NCBI RefSeq assembly: GCF_026343295.1 | Contig: NZ_JAPELY010000001.1 | Location: 1,116,001-1,180,000 of the forward strand | Source of the DNA: Streptomyces sp. NBC_00083 | GTDB lineage: Bacteria > Actinomycetota > Actinomycetes > Streptomycetales > Streptomycetaceae | DNA length: 64,000 nucleotides | Direction: 5' to 3' | Part shown: piece after piece, positions 43,897 through 53,217 of the stretch | How the letters are laid out: each line of letters starts with the position of its first letter | Position numbering within the stretch: the stretch's first letter is position 1 | Notes under the pieces: generated by a model | The model's database searches: none | Told to the model about the DNA's origin: nothing | Seen by the model: the letters and a program-made list of their open reading frames with translations, nothing else | Translations under genes and position numbers: made by a program

Positions 43897-44360
43897 CCCC
43901 CGCCGCTTCCACCGCCGAGGCCCCGCGGCCCTTCTTCGTCTACGGCACGCTCCGCCCCGGCGAGCGCTACCACCGGCGTTTTCTGCGCGGCCGTACCGTC
44001 GGCGAACGCCCGGCCCTGCTGCCCGGCGCCGTCCTGTACGACGGCCCCGGCTACCCGTATGCCACCGCCGGGCCCGGCACCGTCACCGGCGCCCTCATCG
44101 AGGTGGCCCCCGCCGAACACGGTGAACTCCTGGGCGCACTCGACGAGTTGGAGGAGTACATCGGCCCCGGTCATCCGCGCAACCTGTACGACCGGGTGGC
44201 GCGCGAGGTGGCCGTTCAGGGGGCGGCCGTGCTCGCCTGGGTGTATCTCGCCGCGCCCCGCCTCGCCCGCGAACTCCTCGCCGGGGGCGCCCCGATCCCC
44301 GGCGGCGACTGGCTCAGCCGGCCGGCCGGGCCGGTTCGACCCGTACCGCGCACACCTTGA
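43893..44360 (+). CDS. Gamma-glutamylcyclotransferase-like (AIG2/GGCT) protein
   Basis: 155 residues. The family entry motif is FFVYGTLRPGERYHRRFL, followed by YDGPGYPYATAGPGTVTGALIEV. The catalytic-type Glu region is LDELEEYIGPGHPRNLYDRV. Members cyclise gamma-glutamyl amines or serve unknown roles; the substrate cannot be named. The GTG overlaps the cutA stop, so the two are coupled. The 3' end overlaps the convergent nasA by 47 bp. Confidence 0.9.
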   Translation: MTPAASTAEAPRPFFVYGTLRPGERYHRRFLRGRTVGERPALLPGAVLYDGPGYPYATAGPGTVTGALIEVAPAEHGELLGALDELEEYIGPGHPRNLYDRVAREVAVQGAAVLAWVYLAAPRLARELLAGGAPIPGGDWLSRPAGPVRPVPRTP

Positions 44361-46425
44361 ACTCGGGCATCTTCGACACCGGGTCGAGCGCCGGGTTGGT
44401 CACGGTGTTGGCCCGGCCCTCGCCCGCCCAGTGGAACGGCATGAACACGGTGTCCGAGCGGATCGCGGTGGTGACACGGGCCGGCGCGGTGGCCCGGCCG
44501 CGCCGCGAGGTCACCGTCACCGCGTCGCCGTCGCCCACCCCGATCCTGGCCGCGAGCAGGGGGTGCATCTCGACGAACGCGCCGGGCGCGGCCGTGTTGA
44601 GCTCCGCGACCCGGCGGGTCTGCGCACCCGACTGGTACTGGGCGAGCACCCGGCCCGTCGTGAGCACCACCGGATACGCGCGATCGGTCTCCTCGTCGGG
44701 TCCCCGGTGGGTGACGTCCACGAACCTGGCCCGCCCGTCCGGCGTCGCGAACCGGTCGAGGAAGAGCCGGGGCGTGCCCGGGTGCGTCTCGTCGGGACAG
44801 GGCCAGAACACGCCGTCCTCGTCCTCGATCCTGCGGTAACTGATGCCCGCGTAGTCTGCGGCGCCACCGGCCGACGCCCGGCGCAGCTCCTCGAACACCT
44901 CCTCCGGGTCGACGGGGAATCCCCTGGCCGTCTCCTCACAACCGAGCTTTTCCGCAAGGGCGTTGAGGACGGCGAGGTCGCTGCGTACGCCGGCCGGCGG
45001 GGTGACGGCGGCGCGGCGCAGCAGCACCCTGCCCTCCAGGTTGGTCATCGTGCCGCTCTCCTCCGCCCACTGCGTCACCGGCAGGACGACGTCGGCGAGG
45101 GCGGCGGTTTCCGAGAGCACCACGTCCGCGACGGCGAGGAAGTCCAACGCCCGCAGCCTGCCCTCGACATGGGCCGCGCGGGGAGCCGATACGACCGGGT
45201 TCGACCCCATCACGAGCAGCCCCCGCACGTCGCCGCCGAGCGCGTCGAGGAGTTCGTAGGCGCTGCGGCCGGGCCCGGGGAGCGAGTCGGGCGGCACGCC
45301 CCACACCCCGGCCACATGGGCGCGGGCGGCCGGGTCGGTGAGCTTGCGGTAGCCGGGCAACTGGTCGGCCTTCTGGCCGTGTTCGCGGCCGCCCTGTCCG
45401 TTGCCCTGCCCGGTGAGGCAGCCGTACCCGGACAGCGGGCGTCCCGCCCGGCCGGTCGCGAGGCAGAAGTTGATCCACGCGCCCACCGTGTCGGTGCCCG
45501 ACGCGTGCTGTTCGGCGCCGCGCGCGGTGAGCACCATCCCGTCCGGCGCGTCGCAGAACAGGGCGACGGCGGCGCGGAGTTGGGGCACGGGCACGCCGGT
45601 GATCTTCTCGACCAGCTCCGGCCAGTGCGCCATCACCGCGGTCCGCGCCGCCTCCCAGCCCGTGGTCCGCTCGGCCATGAACGCCTCGTCGGCGCGGCCC
45701 TGGGCCACCACCAGGTGCAGCAGTCCGAGGGCGAGCGCGAGATCGGTGCCGGGGCGCGGCGCCAGGTGCAGGTCCGCCTGCTCGGCCGTCCGGGTCCTGC
45801 GCGGGTCGACGACGATCAACGTGCCGCCGTTCTCGCGCAGTTCCCGCAGGTAGCGCACGGCCGGGGGCATCGTCTCGGCCAGGTTGGAGCCCGCCAGGAC
45901 CACACAGCCGGTCTTCGCCACGTCCGCCAGCGGGAACGGCAGGCCCCGGTCGAGTCCGAACGCCCGCTGGTGGGCGGCGGCCGCCGACGACATGCAGAAC
46001 CGCCCGTTGTAGTCGATCTGCGAGGTCCCGAGCACCACCCGGGCGAACTTCCCGAGCGCGTACGCCTTCTCGTTGGTGAGGCCGCCGCCGCCGAACACCC
46101 CGACCGCGTCGGCGCCGTGTTCCTCGCGCACCGAGCCGAGCCGCGCGGCGACCAGGGCGAGGGCCTCGTCCCAGCCGGCCGGTTCCAGTGTGCCGGTGGC
46201 GGCCCTGCGGATCAGCGGCTCGGTCAGGCGCAGCCCCCGGGAGAGCAGCGCGGGCGCGGAACTGCCCTTGCCGCACAGGGCGCCCCGGTTCACCGGGAAG
46301 TCCCGCGGGACCACTTCGAGGCCGCCGGGCGCGCCGTCCGCGGGCCGCAGCCCCATGCCGCACTGGAGCGAGCAGTACGGGCAGTGGGTGGCGGTCACGG
46401 GGGAGGGCGCGGCGTCGGTGAGCAT
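44314..46425 (-). CDS. nasA: Assimilatory nitrate reductase catalytic subunit (molybdopterin oxidoreductase)
   Basis: 703-residue bis-MGD molybdoenzyme of the NapA/NasA branch, predicted to reduce nitrate to nitrite in the cytoplasm. The N-terminal [4Fe-4S] motif is Cys15, Cys18, Cys22 and Cys51 (HCPYCSLQCGMG ... ALCGKG). Mo-cofactor contacts are visible in FGGGGLTNEKAY, RFCMSSAAAAHQRAFG with the expected Mo-Cys, SNLAETMPP and LVMGSNPVVS. The C-terminal domain (VEMHPLLAARIGVGDGDAVTV) is present. No Tat signal supports cytoplasmic assimilation. Electrons could come from the FAD oxidoreductase at 31606 and the product feeds NirBD. Confidence 0.92.
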   Translation of the reverse strand: MLTDAAPSPVTATHCPYCSLQCGMGLRPADGAPGGLEVVPRDFPVNRGALCGKGSSAPALLSRGLRLTEPLIRRAATGTLEPAGWDEALALVAARLGSVREEHGADAVGVFGGGGLTNEKAYALGKFARVVLGTSQIDYNGRFCMSSAAAAHQRAFGLDRGLPFPLADVAKTGCVVLAGSNLAETMPPAVRYLRELRENGGTLIVVDPRRTRTAEQADLHLAPRPGTDLALALGLLHLVVAQGRADEAFMAERTTGWEAARTAVMAHWPELVEKITGVPVPQLRAAVALFCDAPDGMVLTARGAEQHASGTDTVGAWINFCLATGRAGRPLSGYGCLTGQGNGQGGREHGQKADQLPGYRKLTDPAARAHVAGVWGVPPDSLPGPGRSAYELLDALGGDVRGLLVMGSNPVVSAPRAAHVEGRLRALDFLAVADVVLSETAALADVVLPVTQWAEESGTMTNLEGRVLLRRAAVTPPAGVRSDLAVLNALAEKLGCEETARGFPVDPEEVFEELRRASAGGAADYAGISYRRIEDEDGVFWPCPDETHPGTPRLFLDRFATPDGRARFVDVTHRGPDEETDRAYPVVLTTGRVLAQYQSGAQTRRVAELNTAAPGAFVEMHPLLAARIGVGDGDAVTVTSRRGRATAPARVTTAIRSDTVFMPFHWAGEGRANTVTNPALDPVSKMPEFKVCAVRVEPARPAG

Positions 46426-46447
46426 GGCCCCAGGCTGCGCCCGGCGT

Positions 46448-46474
46448 GTTACGGCCTCCCGCGGCGCCGGTTAC
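46448..46474 (-). promoter_or_regulatory. Pair of GTAAC half-sites 22 bp apart upstream of nasA
   Basis: On the nasA strand GTAAC occurs twice (complement of 46470-46474 and 46448-46452), exactly 22 bp apart. This is the spacing of successive a-sites in a GlnR box. The intervening GAAAC b-sites are not recognisable. The proximal one is 23 bp before the nasA ATG. Confidence 0.4.
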
Positions 46475-46598
46475 ACGCCCGGTGCCGTGCCCTCATCGCG
46501 GGACGGCCGGCGCGGTGAGGAGCGCCGGTCCTCGGCGTGGGAGGCGCCGCGGGAGGCTCCCACCCGGGGCGCGGTGGCCTCCCCGGCCCGTGCGCGGC

Positions 46599-47279
46599 TC
46601 AGCCCGCGAGGGCCTTCGCGACGCCGGGCTCCCTGGGGCCGAGGAAGGTGGGGTCGGGCTCGACCACCACGTCGAGGAGCGCCTTGCCGGCCGCGAACAC
46701 CTCGCGGGTCCCGCCGTAGTACCAGGTCACGTCGTGCGCGGCGTCGACACCCACCCCGTAGGAGCGCACGCCCGCCGCCTCGCACAGCGCCACCGCGCGC
46801 CGGATGTGGAAGCCCTGGCTGACGAGCACGGCCCGGTCCACTCCGAAGACCTTCTTCGCCCGGACACAGGAGTCCCAGGTGTCGAACCCGGCGAAGTCGG
46901 CGACCACGCGCGTGCCGGGCACGCCGTGCCGCACGAGATAGCCGCGCATCGCGTCGGGTTCGTCGTAGTCGGTGCGGCTGTTGTCGCCGGTGACCAGGAC
47001 CGCCTTGACCTTGCCCGCCCGGTACAGCCGCACCGCCGCGTCGAGCCGGCCGGCGAGGTACGGCGAGGGCTCGCCCTTCCACAGGCCGGCCCCGAACACG
47101 ACGGCGACCCCGGCGGCGGGCGCGTCGTCGACGGTGCCGATCCGGCCGCCCGTGCCGGCGTACAGCCAGGTGGCCGGGGCGAGCGCCAGGACACACGCCG
47201 CGGCCACGCCCTGCACCAGGCGCCGCTGTCCGGTGCGGGTGCGCGGCAGACGCGGTCGCTTCGGTCGGATGCGCGGCAC
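46599..47279 (-). CDS. SanA/YdcF-like DUF218 membrane protein
   Basis: 226 residues. One N-terminal membrane helix (LVQGVAAACVLALAPATWLYAG) precedes the DUF218 domain: AAGVAVVFGAGLWKGEPSPYLAGRLDAAVRLYRAGKVKAVLVTGDNSRTDYDEPDAMRGYLVRHGVPGTRVVADFAGFDTWDS. The SQGFHIRRAVALCEAAG motif is family-typical. E. coli SanA affects vancomycin permeability, but the biochemical role is unknown. GTG at 47279 has a GGGGGGA ribosome binding site. It lies between nasA and cbiX on the nasA strand, without evident relation to nitrate metabolism. Confidence 0.88.
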   Translation of the reverse strand: MPRIRPKRPRLPRTRTGQRRLVQGVAAACVLALAPATWLYAGTGGRIGTVDDAPAAGVAVVFGAGLWKGEPSPYLAGRLDAAVRLYRAGKVKAVLVTGDNSRTDYDEPDAMRGYLVRHGVPGTRVVADFAGFDTWDSCVRAKKVFGVDRAVLVSQGFHIRRAVALCEAAGVRSYGVGVDAAHDVTWYYGGTREVFAAGKALLDVVVEPDPTFLGPREPGVAKALAG

Positions 47280-47445
47280 GTGGTCCCCCCGGGGATCGGA
47301 CAGATGTCGGTGTACGCGGTGCGGGCCGCCGTACACCGGGAGGGACGCGGGCGCCGCCGCCCCGGTTCGCGGTACGCCGGCTCCGTACAGCTCTGTGACA
47401 CGGGGGCGGGCCGGCGGGGCGCGCGCCGCCGGGCCCTTCCTCCCC

Positions 47446-47469
47446 GCACACGCACACGCACACGCACGC
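47446..47469. repeat. GCACAC microsatellite
   Basis: About four GCACAC units in the 276-bp divergent spacer between the SanA-like gene and cbiX. Nothing else is recognised in this spacer apart from the two flanking ribosome binding regions. Confidence 0.6.
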
Positions 47470-47555
47470 TGCGCCCCGCGCCCCCGTGAGCCCCCCGACA
47501 CCCCTCGTGACGACCCGGCAACGCCCCCGCAACACACGCCCGGCACGATCGGTGC

Positions 47556-48380
47556 ATGACGGAGCAGCGGCGAATGGGCACGGCGGAGCCGGGGGCCGGG
47601 CGGCGGACGCGCGGGGGCCGGGCGGGCGGGCGGCCCGCGCTCGTCGCCGTCGCGCACGGCAGTCGTGATCCCGGCGCGCTGCGGACGGTCACCGCGCTCC
47701 TGGACCGGGTGCGCGCGCTGCGGCCGGAGCTCGATGTCCGGCTCGGCCACATCGAGACGGCACGGCCCCTGCTGCCGGGCGCCCTCGCCGAGCTGCGCGG
47801 GCGGGCCGTCCTCGTGCCGCTGCTGCTCGGCCGCGGCCACCACGTCAAGCACGACGTCCCGCACGTCCTGGCCACCGCGGGCGCCCATCTGGACGCCCGG
47901 GTCGCGGCGCCGCTCGGACCGCATCCGCTGCTCGTCGAGGCGCTGTACGGGCGGCTCGTCGAAGCCGGCTGGCGGCCCGGCCCCGGGACCGCTGCGACCA
48001 GCGCGGTCGTGCTCGCCGCCGCCGGGTCCCGCGATCCCGAATCGGTGGCCGGCGCGCGCCGCACCGCCGAGCTGCTCAGCGAGCGCCTCGGCGGGGTGCC
48101 GGTGGTGCCCGCCTACGCCTCGGCCGCCTCGCCGACCGTGCCCGACGCGGTGCGCGCCCTCGCCGCGCGCGGCAGGCACCGGGTCGCGATCGCCTCGTAC
48201 TTCACCGCTCCGGGACGTTTCGCGACCGAGACCGCGGCCGGGGCGCCCTGGCTCGCCGCGGCGCCGATGGGGGCGCATCCGGCGGTGGCACGCCTCGTAC
48301 TGCACCGCTACACAGAGGCGTTGACGCGGGCGCCGTTCCCCGCGCCGCTCTCGCCGGCGCCGGGACTCCTGACCGTGTGA
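47556..48380 (+). CDS. Sirohydrochlorin chelatase (CbiX/SirB family)
   Basis: 274 residues with two tandem chelatase modules. The first has the metal-binding His in VAVAHGSRDPGALRTV and the pair GRGHHVKHDVPHVLA. The second begins VVLAAAGSRDPESVAGARRTAELLSERLGG. The first 28 residues are a basic low-complexity lead. The enzyme inserts Fe (or Co) into sirohydrochlorin, giving sirohaem. Sirohaem is the NirB cofactor, and the gene is near nasA, so iron insertion for nitrite or sulfite reduction is the likely role. Confidence 0.88.
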   Translation: MTEQRRMGTAEPGAGRRTRGGRAGGRPALVAVAHGSRDPGALRTVTALLDRVRALRPELDVRLGHIETARPLLPGALAELRGRAVLVPLLLGRGHHVKHDVPHVLATAGAHLDARVAAPLGPHPLLVEALYGRLVEAGWRPGPGTAATSAVVLAAAGSRDPESVAGARRTAELLSERLGGVPVVPAYASAASPTVPDAVRALAARGRHRVAIASYFTAPGRFATETAAGAPWLAAAPMGAHPAVARLVLHRYTEALTRAPFPAPLSPAPGLLTV

Positions 48381-48471
48381 CGTTTCTTCGCGCGGGGCGT
48401 GACACGGGTCCCGGGAGGCCTTCGACGCCCCCTTGAGCCCACTTGTCACCGTCTCCGTTTACTGTCGGTGC

Positions 48472-49752
48472 ATGGAGTTCTACGCCGAGGCCGACACAGA
48501 ACGCTGGGCCGCCGAGCCCGACAAGCGGCCCGGCCGCACCGCCTTCCAGCGCGACCGGGCGCGGGTGCTGCACTCGGGGGCGCTGCGCCGGCTGTCCGGC
48601 AAGACGCAGGTCGTCACGCCCGGCTCGCGCAGCCAGGCGTGGGACGCGAGCCCCCGCACCCGGCTCACGCACTCCCTGGAATGCGCCCAGGTGGGCCGCG
48701 AGCTGGGCGCCGCGCTCGGCTGCGACCCCGACCTCGTCGAAGCGGCCTGCCTCGCCCACGACATGGGCCATCCGCCGTTCGGCCACAACGGCGAGCAGGC
48801 GCTCAACGAATTCGCCGGTGACATCGGCGGGTTCGAGGGCAACGCCCAGTCGCTGCGCCTGCTCACCCGGCTCGAACCGAAGCGCTTCGTCCGCTCGTCG
48901 GTGACCGGCGAGCCGGTCAGCGTCGGCCTCAACCTGACCCGCGCCGCCCTGGACGCGGCGACCAAGTACCCCTGGGCGCGCGGCGGCCACCCCAGCGACC
49001 CGGCCTCCGTGAAGTTCGGGGTCTACGAGGACGACCTGCCGGTCTTCGCCTGGGTCAGGGAGGGCGCCGCGCCCTACCGCAAGTGCTTCGAGGCCCAGGT
49101 GATGGACTGGTCCGACGATGTGGCCTACTCCGTCCACGACTTCGAGGACGGCCTGCACGCCGGGCACATCGAACCGGGCGCGCTGCTCTCCGCGACCGAG
49201 CGCGCCGAGGTGTGGCGCGTCGCGATCGGCCGGTACGTGGAGGCGGACACCGACCCCCAGGAGCTGGCCGACGCCCTGGACCGGCTGATGGAGCAGGAGT
49301 GGTGGCCGCACGGCTACGACGGCTCCGCGGTCTCCCAGGCCCGCCTGAAGGACGCCACGAGCCAGCTCATCGGCCGGTTCTGTCTCGCCGCCGAGAGCGC
49401 CACCCGCGCCGCCCACGGCACCGGACACCTCACGCGGTACGGGGCCGAGCTGGTCGTGCCGCGTGCCGCCCGCAACGAATGCGCCGTACTGAAAGCGGTG
49501 GCCGACCGCTACGTCATGCAGCGCGACGAGCAGGAGCGGCTCCGCGCCGACCAGCGCGTCGTGCTGGCCGAGCTCGCCGAGGCGCTGACCGTACGGGCCC
49601 CTTCCGAGGGGCTCGACCCGCAGTTCCGGGCGCTGTACGAGGAGGCGGACGACGACCGCGACCGCAAGCGCGTGCTCGTCGACCAGATCGCCTCGCTCAC
49701 CGACGCGGCGGCCCGCTCGCTTCACTCCAGACTCACCGTGCACCACCGGTAA
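48472..49752 (+). CDS. dgt: dGTP triphosphohydrolase-like HD protein
   Basis: 426 residues. HD-domain metal ligands are visible in [20 protein letters not shown] (His) and [23 protein letters not shown] (HD pair), with Asp in YSVHDFEDG. The N-terminal block [26 protein letters not shown] is typical of the Dgt family, which cleaves dNTPs to deoxynucleosides and triphosphate. ATG 48472 was chosen because the family begins nearby. It lies upstream of a FAD oxidoreductase and dnaG in the same direction, an order common in actinomycetes (dgt before dnaG). Confidence 0.93.
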   Translation: MEFYAEADTERWAAEPDKRPGRTAFQRDRARVLHSGALRRLSGKTQVVTPGSRSQAWDASPRTRLTHSLECAQVGRELGAALGCDPDLVEAACLAHDMGHPPFGHNGEQALNEFAGDIGGFEGNAQSLRLLTRLEPKRFVRSSVTGEPVSVGLNLTRAALDAATKYPWARGGHPSDPASVKFGVYEDDLPVFAWVREGAAPYRKCFEAQVMDWSDDVAYSVHDFEDGLHAGHIEPGALLSATERAEVWRVAIGRYVEADTDPQELADALDRLMEQEWWPHGYDGSAVSQARLKDATSQLIGRFCLAAESATRAAHGTGHLTRYGAELVVPRAARNECAVLKAVADRYVMQRDEQERLRADQRVVLAELAEALTVRAPSEGLDPQFRALYEEADDDRDRKRVLVDQIASLTDAAARSLHSRLTVHHR

Positions 49753-49861
49753 TCCAGGCCGACCCGGCGTCCCAACGGAGCAAGCCCTCTTCCCCCCTAA
49801 CGCTCCGTGCGGGACGCTCGCAGATGGCGGCGCCGCGCAGCAAGCACCGAGGAGGCATCAA

Positions 49862-51124
49862 GTGGTCGACGCAGATCGGACATTCGTCATCGTGGGAGGC
49901 GGTCTCGCCGGGGCGAAAGCCGCCGAGACCCTCCGCACCGAGGGTTTCAGCGGGCGGGTGATCCTCATCGGCGACGAACGGGAGCACCCCTATGAACGGC
50001 CGCCCCTGTCCAAGGGGTTCCTGGCCGGCAAGGAGGAACGCGACAGCGTCTTCGTGCACGAGCCCGCCTGGTACGCACAGCGTGACATCGAGCTCCACCT
50101 GGGCCAGCCCGTCACCGCCATCGACCGCGGGGCCAAGACGGTCCGCCTCGGCGACGGCGCGCTCATCCAGTACGACCGGCTGCTGCTCGCCACCGGCGCC
50201 GAGCCGCGCCGTCTGGACATCCCCGGCACCGATCTGGCCGGCGTCCACCACCTGCGGCGCCTGGCCCACTCCGAGCGGCTGCGGCACGTCCTGAAGGCAC
50301 TCGGCCGCGACAACGGTCACCTCGTCATCTCGGGAGCCGGCTGGATCGGCCTGGAGGTCGCCGCCGCCGCCCGCGGGTACGGCGCGGAGGTCACCGTCAT
50401 CGAGCCGGCGGCCACCCCGCTGCACAACGTGCTGGGCCCGGAGCTCGGCCAGCTCTTCGCCGACCTGCACGCCGAGCACGGCGTCCGCTTCCACTTCGGG
50501 GCCCGCCTCACCGAGATCGTCGGCCAGGACGGCATGGTCCTGGCCGCCCGCACCGACGACGGCGAGGAGCACCCCGCGCACGACGTGCTCGCCGCGATCG
50601 GCGCCGCCCCGCGCACCTCGCTCGCCGAGACCGCCGGGCTCGCCATGGTCGACCGGGAGCACGGCGGGGGCATCGCCGTGGACGCCTCGCTGCGCACCTC
50701 CGACCCCGACATCTTCGCCGCGGGCGACGTGGCGGCCGTCCACCATCCGCTCCTCGACGTGCGGCTGCGCGTCGAACACTGGGCCAACGCCCTCAACGGC
50801 GGCCCCGCCGCCGCCCGCGCCATGCTCGACCAGGACGTCTCCTACGACCGCATCCCCTACTTCTTCTCCGACCAGTACGACGTCGGCCTCGAATACTCGG
50901 GCTGGGCGCCGCCCGGCTCCTACGACCAGGTCGTGATCCGCGGCGACACGGGCAAGCGCGAATTCATCGCGTTCTGGCTCAAGGACCGCCACGTCCTGGC
51001 CGGAATGAACGTCAACGTGTGGGATGTCACAGAGCCCATCCAGGCCCTGATCCGGGGCGGCGCCCCGGTCGACACCGAGGCGCTCGCCGATCCCTCCGTC
51101 CCGCTCGGCTCCCTCGCACCCTGA
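49862..51124 (+). CDS. FAD-dependent ferredoxin-reductase-like oxidoreductase
   Basis: 420 residues in the rubredoxin/putidaredoxin reductase group. FAD motif: FVIVGGGLAGAKAAETLRTEGFSG. NAD motif: LVISGAGWIGLEVAAAARGYGAEVTVIE. FAD C-terminal motif: DIFAAGDVAAVHHPL. The C-terminal reductase domain includes RVEHWANALNGGPAAARAML and the phrase DVGLEYSGWAPPGSYDQVVIRGD. GAGGAGG precedes GTG 49862. It is predicted to pass electrons from NADH to a small ferredoxin or P450 partner that is not in the window. Confidence 0.92.
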   Translation: MVDADRTFVIVGGGLAGAKAAETLRTEGFSGRVILIGDEREHPYERPPLSKGFLAGKEERDSVFVHEPAWYAQRDIELHLGQPVTAIDRGAKTVRLGDGALIQYDRLLLATGAEPRRLDIPGTDLAGVHHLRRLAHSERLRHVLKALGRDNGHLVISGAGWIGLEVAAAARGYGAEVTVIEPAATPLHNVLGPELGQLFADLHAEHGVRFHFGARLTEIVGQDGMVLAARTDDGEEHPAHDVLAAIGAAPRTSLAETAGLAMVDREHGGGIAVDASLRTSDPDIFAAGDVAAVHHPLLDVRLRVEHWANALNGGPAAARAMLDQDVSYDRIPYFFSDQYDVGLEYSGWAPPGSYDQVVIRGDTGKREFIAFWLKDRHVLAGMNVNVWDVTEPIQALIRGGAPVDTEALADPSVPLGSLAP

Positions 51125-51153
51125 GTGTCGGTGCGTCCCCGTAGACTTCACGC

Positions 51154-53049
51154 GTGGCAGGCAGGATCAACGATGACGACGTGAAGGCGGTACGGGACGC
51201 GGTCCCGATCGACGCCGTCGTGTCCGAGTACCTCCAGCTGCGCAACGCGGGCGGCGGCAACCTCAAGGGCCTGTGCCCCTTCCACGACGAGAAGTCCCCG
51301 TCCTTCCAGGTCAGCCCGAGCAAGGGTCTCTTCCACTGCTTCGGCTGCCAGGAAGGCGGCGACACGATCGCCTTCGTCCGGAAGATCGACCACCTGTCGT
51401 TCTCCGAGGCGGTCGAGCGGCTCGCCGCCACCGCGGGCATCACCCTGCGCTACGAGGAGGGCGGCTACAACCCCTCCCACCAGCGCGGCGAGCGCATCCG
51501 CCTGGTCGAGGCCCACAAGGCGGCCGCCCAGTTCTACAGCGAGCAGCTCGGCAGCCCCGAGGCGGAGATCGGCCGGAAGTTCCTCGCCGAGCGCGGCTTC
51601 GACCAGGCGGCAGCCGCCCACTTCGGCGTGGGCTACAGCCCGGCGGGCTGGGACCACCTGACGCGCTATCTGCGCGGCAAGGGCTTCAGCGACAAGGAAC
51701 TGCTCACCTCCGGCCTCGCCCAGGAGAGCCGCCGCAACCCCATCGACCGCTTCCGCGGCCGTCTGATGTGGCCGATCCGCGACGTGTCGGGCGAGGTCGT
51801 CGGCTTCGGCGCGCGCAAGCTGCGCGACGACGACAACGGCCCCAAGTACCTGAACACCCCCGAGACGCCGATCTACAAGAAGTCGCAGGTCCTGTACGGC
51901 ATCGACCTCGCGAAGAAGGACATCGCCAAGTCCAGCCGGGCCGTCGTCGTCGAGGGGTACACCGACGTCATGGCCTGCCACCTGGCCGGCGTCACCACCG
52001 CGATCGCCACGTGCGGCACCGCGTTCGGCGGCGACCACATCAAGATCCTGCGCCGCCTCCTCATGGACAACGGCTCGGCGCGGGTCATCTTCACCTTCGA
52101 CGGCGACGCGGCCGGCCAGAAGGCCGCCCTGCGGGCCTTCGAGGACGACCAGAAGTTCGCCGCCGAGACGTACATCGCGATCGCGCCGGACAACATGGAC
52201 CCGTGCGACCTGCGCCTGGCCAAGGGCGACGAGGCCGTCGCCGAGCTGGTCCAACCCCGCACCCCGCTCTTCGAGTTCGCGATCCGCCAGATCGTCCGCC
52301 GCTACGACCTGGAGACCCCGGCCGGCCGGGCCGCCGCGCTCGACGAGGCGGCCCCCATCGTCGCCCGCATCAAGAACGTGGCGTCCCAGCACGAGGTGGC
52401 CGTCCAGCTCGCCGGGATCCTCGGCATCCTGGACACCCAGTTCGTCGTCAAACGCGTCGCCCAGCTCGCCCGCTGGGCCCGCGACCGCGGCGGCAAGGGC
52501 CCCGCGCCCGCCCCGGGCCGCGGCCGGCCGTACGAGAACGCGGCGCCGGGACCGTCCCTCGCCTCCGGGCCCGCCCTGAACCTGCGCAGCCCCGCCCACC
52601 GCACCGAACGCGAGCTCCTCAAGCTGGCGTTGCAGCACCCGCACCTGGTCTCCCCGGCGTTCGACGCGTACGGCGTCGACGAGTTCACCGCCCCGCCCTA
52701 CGCCGCGGTCCGCCAGTGCATCCAGGAAGCGGGCGGCGCCACCGACGCGCCCTCCGACTACCTGCCGGCCGTCATGGACTGCGCGCCCAACGACGTGGTG
52801 CGCGCCCTGGTCACCGAGCTCGCCGTGGAGGCCGTCCACGCCCGCACCGTCGACGAGGCGTACGCGGGCGAGCAGCTCGTCGCGGTGCGCCGCCGGGCCG
52901 TGGACCGCCGCCTCCTCGACATCCAGGGCACTTTGGCGCGCCTGGGCCAGCACGGCGACCCGGCCCAACTGGCCGCCGTGCAGAACGAGTTGTGGGTCCT
53001 CCAGCAGTACGGTCAGGCCCTGCGCAACAAGGGCGCGGCGGCGCTGTAG
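51154..53049 (+). CDS. dnaG: DNA primase
   Basis: 631-residue primase that makes RNA primers at the replication fork. The CHC2 zinc finger has Cys41, His44, Cys62 and Cys65 (CPFHDEKSPSF ... FHCFGCQEGGD). The catalytic core has the conserved RFRGRLMWPIRD and FGARKL block and the TOPRIM motif VVVEGYTDVMACH with FTFDGDAAGQKAALRAF. The C-terminal third (after about 450) is the helicase-binding domain. GTG at 51154 gives the family N-terminus MAGRINDDDVKAVRDA. It is followed 168 bp later by the sigma factor gene. Confidence 0.97.
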   Translation: MAGRINDDDVKAVRDAVPIDAVVSEYLQLRNAGGGNLKGLCPFHDEKSPSFQVSPSKGLFHCFGCQEGGDTIAFVRKIDHLSFSEAVERLAATAGITLRYEEGGYNPSHQRGERIRLVEAHKAAAQFYSEQLGSPEAEIGRKFLAERGFDQAAAAHFGVGYSPAGWDHLTRYLRGKGFSDKELLTSGLAQESRRNPIDRFRGRLMWPIRDVSGEVVGFGARKLRDDDNGPKYLNTPETPIYKKSQVLYGIDLAKKDIAKSSRAVVVEGYTDVMACHLAGVTTAIATCGTAFGGDHIKILRRLLMDNGSARVIFTFDGDAAGQKAALRAFEDDQKFAAETYIAIAPDNMDPCDLRLAKGDEAVAELVQPRTPLFEFAIRQIVRRYDLETPAGRAAALDEAAPIVARIKNVASQHEVAVQLAGILGILDTQFVVKRVAQLARWARDRGGKGPAPAPGRGRPYENAAPGPSLASGPALNLRSPAHRTERELLKLALQHPHLVSPAFDAYGVDEFTAPPYAAVRQCIQEAGGATDAPSDYLPAVMDCAPNDVVRALVTELAVEAVHARTVDEAYAGEQLVAVRRRAVDRRLLDIQGTLARLGQHGDPAQLAAVQNELWVLQQYGQALRNKGAAAL

Positions 53050-53217
53050 GGCCCTCGCGGCAGGGCCCGGCCCGCCCCGCCAAAAGGGCCGGGACCTCCC
53101 CGGGGCCCGCCCCGCGCGGCGCCCGTCGGACCCGTCCGGGTAACCACCCGCTCACGGACGGCTTCAAAAAGTCACCGCACGCCCGTCGCGGCGACCCTGT
53201 CTCGTACCCCACACTGG

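Noticed and set aside
47486..47668. Short ORF ahead of cbiX
   Set aside because: Low-complexity, overlaps cbiX in another frame and has no supported start.
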